Below, piece after piece: positions 6,756-13,981 of a stretch of DNA of 15,109 nucleotides (position 1 is its first letter; the number at the start of each line of letters is the position of its first letter). The stretch is taken from assembly GCA_037190175.1 (NCBI GenBank), contig JBBCJM010000036.1, forward strand, positions 1 through 15,109, read 5' to 3'. This DNA comes from JBBCJM01 sp037190175. GTDB lineage: Bacteria > Pseudomonadota > Alphaproteobacteria > Rhodobacterales > Rhodobacteraceae. Under the pieces are notes generated by a model. The model was not told the origin of the DNA, did no database searches, and was given only the letters and a program-made list of their open reading frames with translations. A program made the position numbers and the translations under genes.

Positions 6756-6783
6756 TTGCGCTGTGTTAGCGTTCGCTTAAGAC
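6756..6783 (+). promoter_or_regulatory. Candidate promoter of the RodZ-like gene
   Basis: TTGCGC (6756-6761) and TAAGAC (6778-6783) are separated by 16 bases in the AT-richest part of the 119-base gap behind hemA. The 10-mer TTAAGACACC at 6777-6786 recurs on the minus strand at 3211-3202, upstream of the exonuclease gene. A small inverted repeat (GTCGG/CCGAC, 6795-6810) lies in the presumed leader. The match to consensus is weak. Confidence 0.35.
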
Positions 6784-6847
6784 ACCGGAATCGGGTCGGG
6801 ACCAACCGACTCGGCACCACGCGGGGCAGGGGACGGGGCACATCCGC

Positions 6848-8041
6848 ATGATCGGGCGAAGGACTGCGCCTTCGACGCCAGAAGAGCCAAAGCCCAAGGG
6901 CTTTGACGACTACGATCTGCGGCTGGGCGACCTGATGCGGGGCGAGCGCGCCACGCTGGGCAAGTCGCTGCTGGACGTGCAGCGCGACCTGAAGATCAAG
7001 GCCACCTACATTGCCGCCATCGAGAACGCCGACGTCTCGGCCTTCGAGACGCCGGGCTTCATCGCCGGCTACGTGCGCAGCTATGCCCGCTATCTGGGGA
7101 TGGACCCGGAATGGGCCTACGAGAAGTTCTGCCGCGAGGCGAACTTCACCCTGGCGCATGGCATGTCGGCCGCGGCCTCGACCTCGCGGCTGGCCGCGCA
7201 GCGCAGCCGCGGGCCCGAACTGCGCGACCCCTTCGCCGAGCCCAACACCCCCTTCGTGCCCCGCGGCGAGAGCCTGTTCTCGCGCATCGAGCCCGGGGCG
7301 GTGGGCTCGATCGCGGTGCTGCTGGTGCTGGTCTCGGCGCTGGGCTACGGCGGCTGGTCGATCCTGCAGGAGGTGCAGCGGGTGCAGCTGGCCCCGGTGG
7401 ACCAGGCCCCCGCCGTGGTGGCCGAGATCGACCCGCTGGGCAACGTGCCCGGCGCCGCGCCGCTGGTGCGTTCGGCCCCCGCCACCCAGGTGGCCGAGGC
7501 CGCGCCGGTGGAGGGCGCGGGGCGCATCTACCGCCCGCCGGCGCTCGACGTGCCGGTGCTGGTCTCGCGCGACGGGCCCATCGCCGCCATCGATCCGCGG
7601 CGGGTGGAGGACGCGGTGAACGCCGCGGTGGAAGAGGCGCTGGCGGCGGCCGAGGAACCGGCCGACCCGGCGGTGCAGGTGCTGGCGGCCAGCGCGCCGG
7701 CGGTGGAACTCCTGGCCGTGCGCCCCTCCTGGGTGCGGGTGCAGGCGGCGGACGGCACGGTGCTGTTCGAGAAGATCCTCGACGCGGGCGAGCGCTACGA
7801 GGTGCCGCAGATGGACCGGCCCGCGGTGCTGCGCGCCGGCAACTCCGGCTCGCTCTATTTCGCGGTGAACGGGCAGGCCTATGGCCCCGCCGCGCCGGGG
7901 GCGCAGGTGGTCAAGAACGTGGCGCTCTCGCCCGAGGCGCTGATGGCGGCCTATACCCCGGCCGACTGCACGCGCGACGCGGACCTGACCCGCTATGCCT
8001 CGGCGGTGGTGGACCCGGCCGCGGTGCCGCTCTGCCCCTGA
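6848..8041 (+). CDS. RodZ-like helix-turn-helix / DUF4115 membrane protein
   Basis: A 397-residue protein with the RodZ layout. A cytoplasmic N-terminal Xre-like helix-turn-helix of the HTH_25 type spans about residues 25-95 (LGDLMRGERATLGKSLLDVQ, then YIAAIENADVSAFETPGFIAGYVRSYARYLGMD). A single transmembrane helix lies at about 151-172. A proline/alanine-rich linker to about 280 leads to a C-terminal beta domain of the DUF4115 kind (SWVRVQAADGTVLFEKILDAGE to YFAVNGQAYGP). In E. coli RodZ the HTH binds MreB and supports rod shape; a similar scaffold role is inferred here, and DNA binding is not required. The C-terminus carries two cysteines (PADCTRDADL, VPLCP). ispG follows after 57 bases, an arrangement commonly seen with RodZ-type genes. 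The ribosome site is G-rich (GGGGACGGGG) but not close to ideal. Confidence 0.85.
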   Translation: MIGRRTAPSTPEEPKPKGFDDYDLRLGDLMRGERATLGKSLLDVQRDLKIKATYIAAIENADVSAFETPGFIAGYVRSYARYLGMDPEWAYEKFCREANFTLAHGMSAAASTSRLAAQRSRGPELRDPFAEPNTPFVPRGESLFSRIEPGAVGSIAVLLVLVSALGYGGWSILQEVQRVQLAPVDQAPAVVAEIDPLGNVPGAAPLVRSAPATQVAEAAPVEGAGRIYRPPALDVPVLVSRDGPIAAIDPRRVEDAVNAAVEEALAAAEEPADPAVQVLAASAPAVELLAVRPSWVRVQAADGTVLFEKILDAGERYEVPQMDRPAVLRAGNSGSLYFAVNGQAYGPAAPGAQVVKNVALSPEALMAAYTPADCTRDADLTRYASAVVDPAAVPLCP

Positions 8042-8098
8042 GGTTGCGCCGCGGCCTGCCCGGGATTACCTAGGGCGCGCAGGACCCGAGGGAAGCCC

Positions 8099-9229
8099 AT
8101 GACCCACAACCCCGTCCGCCCCTGGCGCAACATCGACCGCCGCCGCTCGCGCCAGATCCGGGTGGGCCGGGTGCTGGTGGGCGGCGACGCGCCGATCTCG
8201 GTCCAGACCATGACCAACACCATCACCTCGGACGTGAAGGCGACGGTCGAGCAGGTCCAGCGTTGCGCCGCGGCCGGGGCCGACATCGTGCGGATCTCCA
8301 CGCCGGACGTGGAATCCACCCGGGCGCTGCGGCAGATCGTGGCGGAAAGCCCGGTCCCCATCGTGGCCGACATCCATTTCCACTACAAACGCGCCATCGA
8401 GGCCGCCGAGGCGGGCGCGGCCTGCCTGCGCATCAACCCCGGCAACATCGGCTCGGCCGAGCGGGTGCGCGAGGTGGTCAGGGCCGCGCGCGACCACGGC
8501 TGCTCGATCCGCATCGGGGTGAACGCGGGCTCGCTGGAACGCCACCTGCTGGAGAAATACGGCGAGCCCTGCCCGGATGCGATGGTCGAATCCGGCCTGG
8601 ACCACATCAGGCTGTTGCAGGACAACGACTTCCACGAATTCAAGATCAGCGTGAAGGCGTCCGACGTGTTCCTGGCCGCCGCCGCCTATCAGGCGCTGGC
8701 CGAGGCCACCGACGCGCCGATCCACCTGGGCATCACCGAGGCCGGGGGGCTGACCTCCGGCACGGTGAAGTCGGCCATCGGGCTCGGCAACCTGCTGTGG
8801 ATGGGGATCGGCGACACGATCCGCGTCTCGCTCTCCGCCGACCCGGTGGAGGAGGTCAAGGTCGGCTTCGAGATCCTGAAGTCGCTGGGCCTGCGCCACC
8901 GCGGCGTCACCATCATCTCCTGCCCCTCCTGCGCCCGGCAGGGGTTCGACGTGATCCGCACCGTGAGCGCGCTGGAGGACCGGCTGGCGCATGTGACCAC
9001 CTCGATGAGCCTTTCCATCATCGGCTGCGTGGTCAACGGCCCGGGCGAGGCGCTGATGACCGACATCGGCTTCACCGGCGGCGGCGCGGGCCGGGGGATG
9101 GTCTACCTGGCCGGCAAACAGGCGCATGTGATGGACAACGAGCGGATGATCGACCACATCGTCGAACTGGTCGAACGCAAGGCCGCCGAGATCGAGGCCG
9201 CCGAGGCCGCGCCGCAGGCCGCGGAATAG
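8099..9229 (+). CDS. ispG: 4-hydroxy-3-methylbut-2-enyl-diphosphate synthase, [4Fe-4S] enzyme
   Basis: A 376-residue IspG (GcpE) that converts methylerythritol cyclodiphosphate to HMBPP in the MEP pathway, giving the isoprenoid precursors for quinones, undecaprenol and carotenoids. The TIM-barrel domain begins with RRRSRQIRVGRVLVGGDAPI and SVQTMTNT. The cluster ligands are Cys275 and Cys278 (SCPSCARQGFD), Cys310 and Glu317 (GCVVNGPGE). Length and the lack of an insertion domain fit the short bacterial, usually flavodoxin/ferredoxin-dependent form. The start is supported by GAGGGAAG four bases upstream. It is preceded by the RodZ-like gene and followed by a gene remnant and a cupin gene. The alanine/glutamate-rich tail (AAEIEAAEAAPQAAE) is outside the conserved fold. 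Confidence 0.97.
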   Translation: MTHNPVRPWRNIDRRRSRQIRVGRVLVGGDAPISVQTMTNTITSDVKATVEQVQRCAAAGADIVRISTPDVESTRALRQIVAESPVPIVADIHFHYKRAIEAAEAGAACLRINPGNIGSAERVREVVRAARDHGCSIRIGVNAGSLERHLLEKYGEPCPDAMVESGLDHIRLLQDNDFHEFKISVKASDVFLAAAAYQALAEATDAPIHLGITEAGGLTSGTVKSAIGLGNLLWMGIGDTIRVSLSADPVEEVKVGFEILKSLGLRHRGVTIISCPSCARQGFDVIRTVSALEDRLAHVTTSMSLSIIGCVVNGPGEALMTDIGFTGGGAGRGMVYLAGKQAHVMDNERMIDHIVELVERKAAEIEAAEAAPQAAE

Positions 9230-9247
9230 GCGCAAGGCGCGGCGGAC

Positions 9248-9383
9248 ATGGCCAGCATCCTGCATGTCGTCACCAACACCGGCCACTACGCCGACCCGCG
9301 CCACCCCACGGGCCTGTGGCTGTCCGAACTGTCGCATGCCTGGGACATCTTCGCCGCCGCGGGCCATACGCAGCGCCTGGTCC
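9248..9383 (+). pseudogene. 5' remnant of a DJ-1/PfpI-type glutamine amidotransferase-like gene
   Basis: The first 45 codons read like the start of a DJ-1/PfpI superfamily protein (Hsp31/YhbO-like): beta strand ILHVVTN, then HPTGLWLSELSHAWDIF and an AAGH turn, the segment normally followed by a second strand and a SPxGG loop. Here the resemblance stops after about residue 45. The downstream cupin gene begins only 18 bases later in another frame, with its ribosome site in the join. The frame stays open to 10024 by chance, but the rest is arginine/proline-rich shadow translation. The nucleophilic cysteine region is absent, so no active enzyme is expected. A start ATG with AAGGCG eight bases upstream remains. 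Family assignment is from memory of the N-terminal pattern and is the main uncertainty. Confidence 0.55.
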
Positions 9384-9390
9384 TCAGCGA

Positions 9391-9396
9391 AAGGAG
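9391..9396 (+). promoter_or_regulatory. Shine-Dalgarno site that sets the cupin start
   Basis: AAGGAG followed by CCGCC and ATG at 9402. The strong match and five-base spacing favour 9402 over the in-frame upstream Met at 9264, whose extra residues are the wrong frame of the DJ-1 remnant. Confidence 0.75.
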
Positions 9397-9401
9397 CCGC
9401 C

Positions 9402-9911
9402 ATGCGCCCCGTCGACCGTCCCTCCAACATCCTGCGCTGGCGGGCGATCGAGGCGCCCGGCCCCCGCCGCTACGACGGCGACGACGAGCCGATGGAGATC
9501 GGCGCCGACTATGGCCGGCACTTCGGCTTCGCCCGGCTGGGCATCCACCACGTCCGCCTTTCGCCCGGCCACCGCACCTCGTTCCCCCATGCCGAGAGCG
9601 AGGAGGACGAATTCGTCTACGTGCTGGAGGGCACGCCGGACGTGTGGCTGGACGGGCACCTGCACCGGCTGGCCCCCGGCGAGGCGGTGGGGTTCCCGGC
9701 CGGCGACGGGCTGGCGCACAGCTTCATCAACAATTCGGAGGCCGAGGTGCGGCTGATGGTGGTGGGCGACCGCCCCCGGCCCGGCAACCGCGTCTTCTAT
9801 CCGCTGAACCCCGCCGAGATGGCTGGGCGCGACGACGCCTGGACCGATCCGCCCGCCCGCCTCCGCGGCCCTCACGACGGCCTGCCCGACCGCCGGCGCG
9901 GCGGAGGCTGA
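9402..9911 (+). CDS. Cupin domain protein, small metal-binding type
   Basis: A 169-residue protein with one cupin_2-like barrel. Cupin motif 1 is around residues 57-76: GHRTSFPHAESEEDEFVYVL, with His63, Glu65 and Glu70 as likely metal ligands. Motif 2 is PAGDGLAHSFINNSEAEVRL (99-118), with His106. The conserved glycine turn YVLEGTPDVWLDGH and LAPGEAVGFPAG complete the barrel. After residue 120 it carries VVGDRPRPGNRVFYPLNPAEM, common to a cupin subgroup of unknown substrate, and an unstructured Arg/Gly tail. No signal peptide is present. Function could be enzymatic (isomerase or dioxygenase-like) or ligand binding; sequence alone does not decide. It lies directly behind the DJ-1-like remnant and may have been in an operon with that gene before its loss. 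Confidence 0.82.
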   Translation: MRPVDRPSNILRWRAIEAPGPRRYDGDDEPMEIGADYGRHFGFARLGIHHVRLSPGHRTSFPHAESEEDEFVYVLEGTPDVWLDGHLHRLAPGEAVGFPAGDGLAHSFINNSEAEVRLMVVGDRPRPGNRVFYPLNPAEMAGRDDAWTDPPARLRGPHDGLPDRRRGGG

Positions 9912-9967
9912 GGACCGTTCCGTCCCTGTACGGACTGCCGTCGCCGCCCTGGCCGCGGCGGAGCGCA

Positions 9968-10008
9968 TTGCATGGCGGCCGCGGGCATGTTTGCATGGCG
10001 GCGGCGGG
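9968..10008 (+). repeat. Two direct copies of an 18-base motif, period 23, before the membrane operon
   Basis: TTGCATGGCGGCCGCGGG (9968-9985) and TTGCATGGCGGCGGCGGG (9991-10008) agree at 17 of 18 bases and start 23 bases apart, about two helical turns. They lie in the 117-base gap between the cupin gene and the TTG start at 10029. Each begins with TTGCAT, which also resembles a -35 hexamer. A tandem operator for the following operon is possible. Confidence 0.45.
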
Positions 10009-10028
10009 AATGCGGGTGATGTGACGTC

Positions 10029-11768
10029 TTGAGCCAGGAAACGCGATCCGCAGGGTTCTTCCCGTCGCAGGAGGTGCTGGGCACCTGGGCGCCGGTCATG
10101 CCGCGCCCCGCGGTGGCGGTTGCCCTTTCGGTCTGGGCGGCCGTGGTGCTCTGGTCGAGCGGCAGCGCCGGGGCGGGCGTTCCGGCGGCGCTGGCGGGGA
10201 TCTGCGGGCTGGCCGGGGGGCTTCTGAGCCTGCGCGGCCGGATCGGGGTGCGGCGGTGCCAGCGCGGCGAACTCGGCACCGCCGGCTTCCTGCGATCGGC
10301 CGAAGCCGCGGGGCTCCGCCTCTTCCAGGGCCGGGCGCTGGTGCTGGCGGCGGGGTCCTTCGTGGCCGCCGCGCTGCTGGCCGTCGCATTTCCGGGACGG
10401 ATGGCCGGCGCGGCGGCGGCCGGGGGGGCGATGGCGCCGGCGATCCTCTTGCTGCTGGGGCTGGCGGGGGCGAAGCGGCACGGCGGCTGGATGCTCGACC
10501 TTGCGCTGCCCGACCGGCTGCTGGTCCGCACCATTCCCGCCGATGTCCTGTCGGCCTTCGCGGCGGGGTGGAGCGCCGCGGGCCGGGTGTCGGCGCTGCG
10601 CCGTGCCGCGGTGATGCATCCCGATGCGCCCGAGGGCGCCCGCGCCATGATGATGGCGCGCCATGCGCCGGCGGCCGTCTTCGTTCCGGCCGGTCTGCTG
10701 GGAAAGACTTGGGCGGGCGAACTGCTGTTGCGGCTGGCCGGCTGGAGGGTGCTGGCGGCGGTGATGGCTGCGGCGGCGCTTCTGTCGCTGCTGGCGATGG
10801 CCGTGCTGCCGCCCGGCGCGCTGGGCCGGGTGCCCCCGCTGGGAGAGATTTCGGGGCTGGCAGCGCCCCGGCACGCCCCCGAGCCGGCGCCGGACGAGCC
10901 GGCGGCTGCCGATCCCCCAGGGGATGGCGCCGATACGAGCGGCCCGTCGCCGGGTGCGGCGGGAGGCGGGGCCGGGCAGGGCTCCGGGGCTGCCGACCCC
11001 GGCGAGGCGGGCGGGGGCCAGGGCGCGGGTCAGGGATCGGGCGCCGAAAATCCCGGATCGCAGGGCGGCTCGCCCGAGGGGCAGGCAGGTTCTGCAGCGG
11101 GCGATGGCCCCGGGGAAGGCACGGGCGGGGATGGCGACACGGCCGATCCCGGCCCCGCCTCGGAGGGTGGCGAGGGGTCGGGCGAAGCGGGATCCGCCGG
11201 CGCGACGCCGGCTGCGGCGGGTGGAGAGGGGACCGCAGAACCGGAGCCTGTCGGCCCCGGCCCGGATGCAGCGTCCGGCGAGCCGGGCGGAGCGGGTTCC
11301 ACCCCGGCTGCCGCCGAGCCGGGCGGGGACGGCGCGTCCGACACGGCGACGGCGGGCGGGCCCGGCGACCCGTCGCCTGCCGGGGTCGGATCCGGCCAGC
11401 CCCTGGCGGCCGGGGGCGACGGCCCTGCCGGCGAGGCGGATCCCGGCGGCGGCCCGGGGTTTCGTCTGGTGGCGACCGACGAGCCGGCCGGTGGCGACGG
11501 GCCTGCCGTCGAACTGCCCTTCGCGCCGCCGGGCGAAGCCCGGCCCGCAGATCCCGCCGCCGCGGTCGCCGGGGCCGCGCCTCCCGAGGAAGGCGCGCAG
11601 CCCGACCTTCCGGTGGGCGGCCCCGCCCAGCTTTTCGCCGAGCCGGGCGCCGCCCCCGAGTCCATCGCCGCGCGGCTTCTGCCCGGGGACGAGGCGGCCG
11701 CCCCGCCTGTCCCGCCCGCCCCGCCGCGGCAGTTGCTGCCTGCCTGGATCAACGAACTGGTGAGATGA
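10029..11768 (+). CDS. Unrecognised membrane protein with long Gly/Pro/Ala/Glu-rich tail, first gene of MoxR operon
   Basis: A 579-residue protein not assigned to a family. The N-terminal half has about five hydrophobic segments (roughly 26-44, 47-66, 103-122, 127-147 and 240-262) separated by a polar stretch (150-235) with arginines, DLALPDRLL and a methionine-rich patch, MMMAR. From about 280 to 475 it is low-complexity, dominated by G, A, P, E, D and S, with one repeated unit AGQGSGA(A/E)(D/N)PG at 315-325 and 333-343. The final segment PPRQLLPAWINELVR (565-579) looks ordered and may be a docking end. The start is taken as TTG at 10029, because no ATG or GTG with a good ribosome site exists nearby; ATG at 10099 is an alternative that would begin inside the first hydrophobic segment. 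Its stop lies one base before the MoxR start, so it should be co-translated with the ATPase. Confidence 0.72.
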   Translation: MSQETRSAGFFPSQEVLGTWAPVMPRPAVAVALSVWAAVVLWSSGSAGAGVPAALAGICGLAGGLLSLRGRIGVRRCQRGELGTAGFLRSAEAAGLRLFQGRALVLAAGSFVAAALLAVAFPGRMAGAAAAGGAMAPAILLLLGLAGAKRHGGWMLDLALPDRLLVRTIPADVLSAFAAGWSAAGRVSALRRAAVMHPDAPEGARAMMMARHAPAAVFVPAGLLGKTWAGELLLRLAGWRVLAAVMAAAALLSLLAMAVLPPGALGRVPPLGEISGLAAPRHAPEPAPDEPAAADPPGDGADTSGPSPGAAGGGAGQGSGAADPGEAGGGQGAGQGSGAENPGSQGGSPEGQAGSAAGDGPGEGTGGDGDTADPGPASEGGEGSGEAGSAGATPAAAGGEGTAEPEPVGPGPDAASGEPGGAGSTPAAAEPGGDGASDTATAGGPGDPSPAGVGSGQPLAAGGDGPAGEADPGGGPGFRLVATDEPAGGDGPAVELPFAPPGEARPADPAAAVAGAAPPEEGAQPDLPVGGPAQLFAEPGAAPESIAARLLPGDEAAAPPVPPAPPRQLLPAWINELVR

Positions 11769-11769
11769 C

Positions 11770-12987
11770 ATGACCGACACCCTGGAGCCGTTCTCGCTGG
11801 AAGCCGGTCAGGTCGAATTCCTGCGCGGCATCCCCGCCCGGGTCGAGCAGCTCGGGATGCACGGCATGGCCGATATCGTCAACGCGCTGGTGGTGGCGCT
11901 GCTGACCGGCGGGCATGTGCTGCTGGAGGGCAATCCCGGCCTTGGCAAGACCGCGCTGGTCCGGGCGCTGTCGGCGGCGCTGGGGCTGGGGCCGGATGCG
12001 GTGGGCCGCATCCAGTTCACCCCCGACCTGATGCCGGCCGACATCACCGGCACCCTGATGCCGGCGGAGGATGGCTCGGGCCGGCTGGAGTTCGGCCCCG
12101 GCCCGGTGTTCTGCAACCTGCTTCTGGCCGACGAGATCAACCGCGCCACCGCCAAGACCCAGTCGGCGATGTTGGAGGCGATGGCGGAATACCAGGTCAC
12201 GGTGCTGGGCAAGACCCATGTCCTGCGCGAGTGGCGGCAGGACGGCCGGGCCTGGTATCGCACCCCCTTCATGGTGATGGCGACGCAGAACCCGATCGAC
12301 CAGGACGGCACCTATTCGCTGCCCGAGGCACAATCCGACCGCTTCATGTTCAAGATCAACATGGCGATGCCGGGCGCCGACGTGGTGGGCAAGATCATCG
12401 CCAAGGCGCTGCGCGCCGACGAGCCGCCCCGCGGGCTCCAGGCCGCGGCGACCTCCGCGGATCCGGCGGCTGCCGCGGCGGCGATGCGGCAGTTGCACGA
12501 GGCGGCCGAGGCGGTGCTGTCCGTGCCGCTGCTGCCGCTGGTGCGCGACCATGTCGGCAACCTGGTGCAGGCCAGCAACCTGCAGTTCGACGAGGTGCGC
12601 GGCGTCTCGGGCCGGCGGCTGGAGCGGCTGCGCGAACTGGCCCGGCGGGTCACCTATCCGCTGGGGCCGCGCGCGGGCATGGCGCTGGCGCGCGCGGCGG
12701 TGGGCTGGGCCGCGGTGGCGCTGGTCGGCCCCGACCGCGCGGGCAGCGAAACCCCGGCCCATGCCCCCCGCGCGCTGGCCGAGACGGTGGTGCCGGCGCT
12801 GCGCCATCGGCTGAAGATCCATCACGACTATGCCGAGGTCGCCACGCCCCAGGCCGAGGCGCGCGCGCTTGACGCCTTCGTGCGCGATTTCGCCGCCGCC
12901 GCCGCCCCTGAGGGCGACCGCGGCAGCAACTATCCCGAGGAGTTCCGCCTGGCGCTGGACCGCGCGGCGGGGGCGGTCAGGCTCTGA
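11770..12987 (+). CDS. MoxR-family AAA+ ATPase
   Basis: A 405-residue AAA+ protein of the MoxR group. Walker A is GNPGLGKT (54-61), Walker B LLLADEIN (117-124), followed by the MoxR hallmark RATAKTQSAMLEAMAEYQVT. Sensor 1 is in ATQNP (Asn174), the arginine finger region LPEAQSDRFMF (Arg191), and the lid holds VSGRRLERL. It has an alanine-rich segment near 225-240 (AAATSADPAAAAAAM) and is longer than the compact 310-330 residue MoxR proteins. MoxR ATPases act as chaperone-like remodelers with DUF58 and vWA proteins made by neighbouring genes, as here. The start codon follows the stop of the membrane protein in the junction TGACATG (11766-11772), and the stop joins the DUF58 gene through the same seven bases (12985-12991). 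Cytoplasmic; substrate unknown. Confidence 0.93.
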   Translation: MTDTLEPFSLEAGQVEFLRGIPARVEQLGMHGMADIVNALVVALLTGGHVLLEGNPGLGKTALVRALSAALGLGPDAVGRIQFTPDLMPADITGTLMPAEDGSGRLEFGPGPVFCNLLLADEINRATAKTQSAMLEAMAEYQVTVLGKTHVLREWRQDGRAWYRTPFMVMATQNPIDQDGTYSLPEAQSDRFMFKINMAMPGADVVGKIIAKALRADEPPRGLQAAATSADPAAAAAAMRQLHEAAEAVLSVPLLPLVRDHVGNLVQASNLQFDEVRGVSGRRLERLRELARRVTYPLGPRAGMALARAAVGWAAVALVGPDRAGSETPAHAPRALAETVVPALRHRLKIHHDYAEVATPQAEARALDAFVRDFAAAAAPEGDRGSNYPEEFRLALDRAAGAVRL

Positions 12988-12988
12988 C

Positions 12989-13981
12989 ATGCCGCCGCGC
13001 CGGCCCGACCATGCCACCGACCCGCCGATCCCGCCGGCCATGCTGGACCGGCTGGTGCTGCGCTGGCGCCGCCATGCGCCGGGTTCGGGGCAGGGCGCGC
13101 ATCTGCGGCGCTGGCAGGGGCACAGCCTGGAGTTCCGCGACTATCGCGCCTGGCATCGCGGCGACGATATCCGCACCGTCGACTGGCGGGCCTCGGCGCG
13201 CCAGCCGCGGCGGGGCGAGCTTCTGGCCCGCAGCTTCGAGGCCGAGCAGCGGATGCGGCTGGCGGTGGTGATCGACAACCGCCCCGAGATGGCGCTGCCC
13301 GAGGCGATGCCCAAGCTGCTCTACGGGCTCTGGGCCCTGCGGGCGCTGACGCGGCTGGCGCTGGACAAGGGCGACGAGGTGGTGCTGGCGCGGCTTTTCG
13401 ACGGCCCGGCCGAGCCGGCCCTGACGCTGCGCGGCGCCGCCGGCGAAGCCGCCGCGCGCGGCTGGGCCGAGCGGATCTGGCGCGGCCCGCAGGAGGCGGG
13501 GCCGGCCGAAGATTTCGCGCCGCTCGACGCGCTGGCCGACCGGCTGCGTCCGGCCGGGGCGGTGGTGGTGATCTCGGACATGCTGTTCGAGGATCCCGAG
13601 GGCATCTTCCGCCGCTTCGCCCGCCGCGCGCAGGAACGGCGGCGTTCGCTTTCGGTGCTGCAGCTCGACACGCTGCTGCACGAGACCGCCATGCTGCGCG
13701 CGGCGCGCGAGTTCCGGCTGTTGCGCCCAGGGCAGGAGGCCGAAGACGGCCTGCATCTGTTCGAGGAAGCAGCCTTCCGCAACGCGGCCGAGGCGGTGGG
13801 AACGCATGTGGACGCCCTGCGCGCGGCGATCCGCCGCGGAGGGCTCGACTGGGCGGCCGAGCCGGTGTCCTGGCCGCCCGAGGCCCCGCAGGACGGCACC
13901 GCGGCGCTGAAGTCGCTGTTCGTGCGCACCTTCCCGCGCCTGCCGCTGCTGGCGGGCCTGTCTTTCGGAGGCCGGGAATGA
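12989..13981 (+). CDS. DUF58 protein, vWA-like, MoxR partner
   Basis: A 330-residue DUF58 protein. The family core is EFRDYRAWHRGDDIRTVDW (48-66), followed by ASARQPRRGELLARSFEAE, then a vWA-like beta strand LAVVIDNRPEMAL (91-103). A second strand is AVVVISDMLFEDPEG. Where the vWA metal site normally reads DxSxS, this protein has DNRPE, so Ser positions three and five are Arg and Glu and metal binding is doubtful. No transmembrane helix is seen, unlike some DUF58 proteins that carry two at the N-terminus, so it is probably cytoplasmic. It starts one base after the MoxR stop; longer in-frame extension upstream would overlap the ATPase and is rejected. It ends in an ATGA overlap with the BatA-like gene. 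It presumably links the ATPase to the membrane vWA protein. Confidence 0.9.
   Translation: MPPRRPDHATDPPIPPAMLDRLVLRWRRHAPGSGQGAHLRRWQGHSLEFRDYRAWHRGDDIRTVDWRASARQPRRGELLARSFEAEQRMRLAVVIDNRPEMALPEAMPKLLYGLWALRALTRLALDKGDEVVLARLFDGPAEPALTLRGAAGEAAARGWAERIWRGPQEAGPAEDFAPLDALADRLRPAGAVVVISDMLFEDPEGIFRRFARRAQERRRSLSVLQLDTLLHETAMLRAAREFRLLRPGQEAEDGLHLFEEAAFRNAAEAVGTHVDALRAAIRRGGLDWAAEPVSWPPEAPQDGTAALKSLFVRTFPRLPLLAGLSFGGRE

Noticed and set aside
9919..9934. Terminator behind the cupin gene (TCCGT/ACGGA stem)
   Set aside because: The stem is only five base pairs and no T-run follows, too weak to call.
9384..10024. Continuation of the DJ-1-like frame as a full 258-residue protein
   Set aside because: Beyond residue 45 the translation is Arg/Pro-rich, lacks the nucleophile region and overlaps the cupin gene in another frame.
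10900..11470. Short G/C-rich repeats that could suggest a CRISPR or tandem DNA array
   Set aside because: They are codon-level repeats of Gly/Pro/Ala-rich protein sequence in one open frame, without regular repeat-spacer structure.
9384..11780. 798-codon open frame on the minus strand opposite the cupin and membrane-protein genes
   Set aside because: It is Arg/Gly-rich shadow translation typical of high-GC DNA, lies over well-supported plus-strand genes, and has no recognisable domain.
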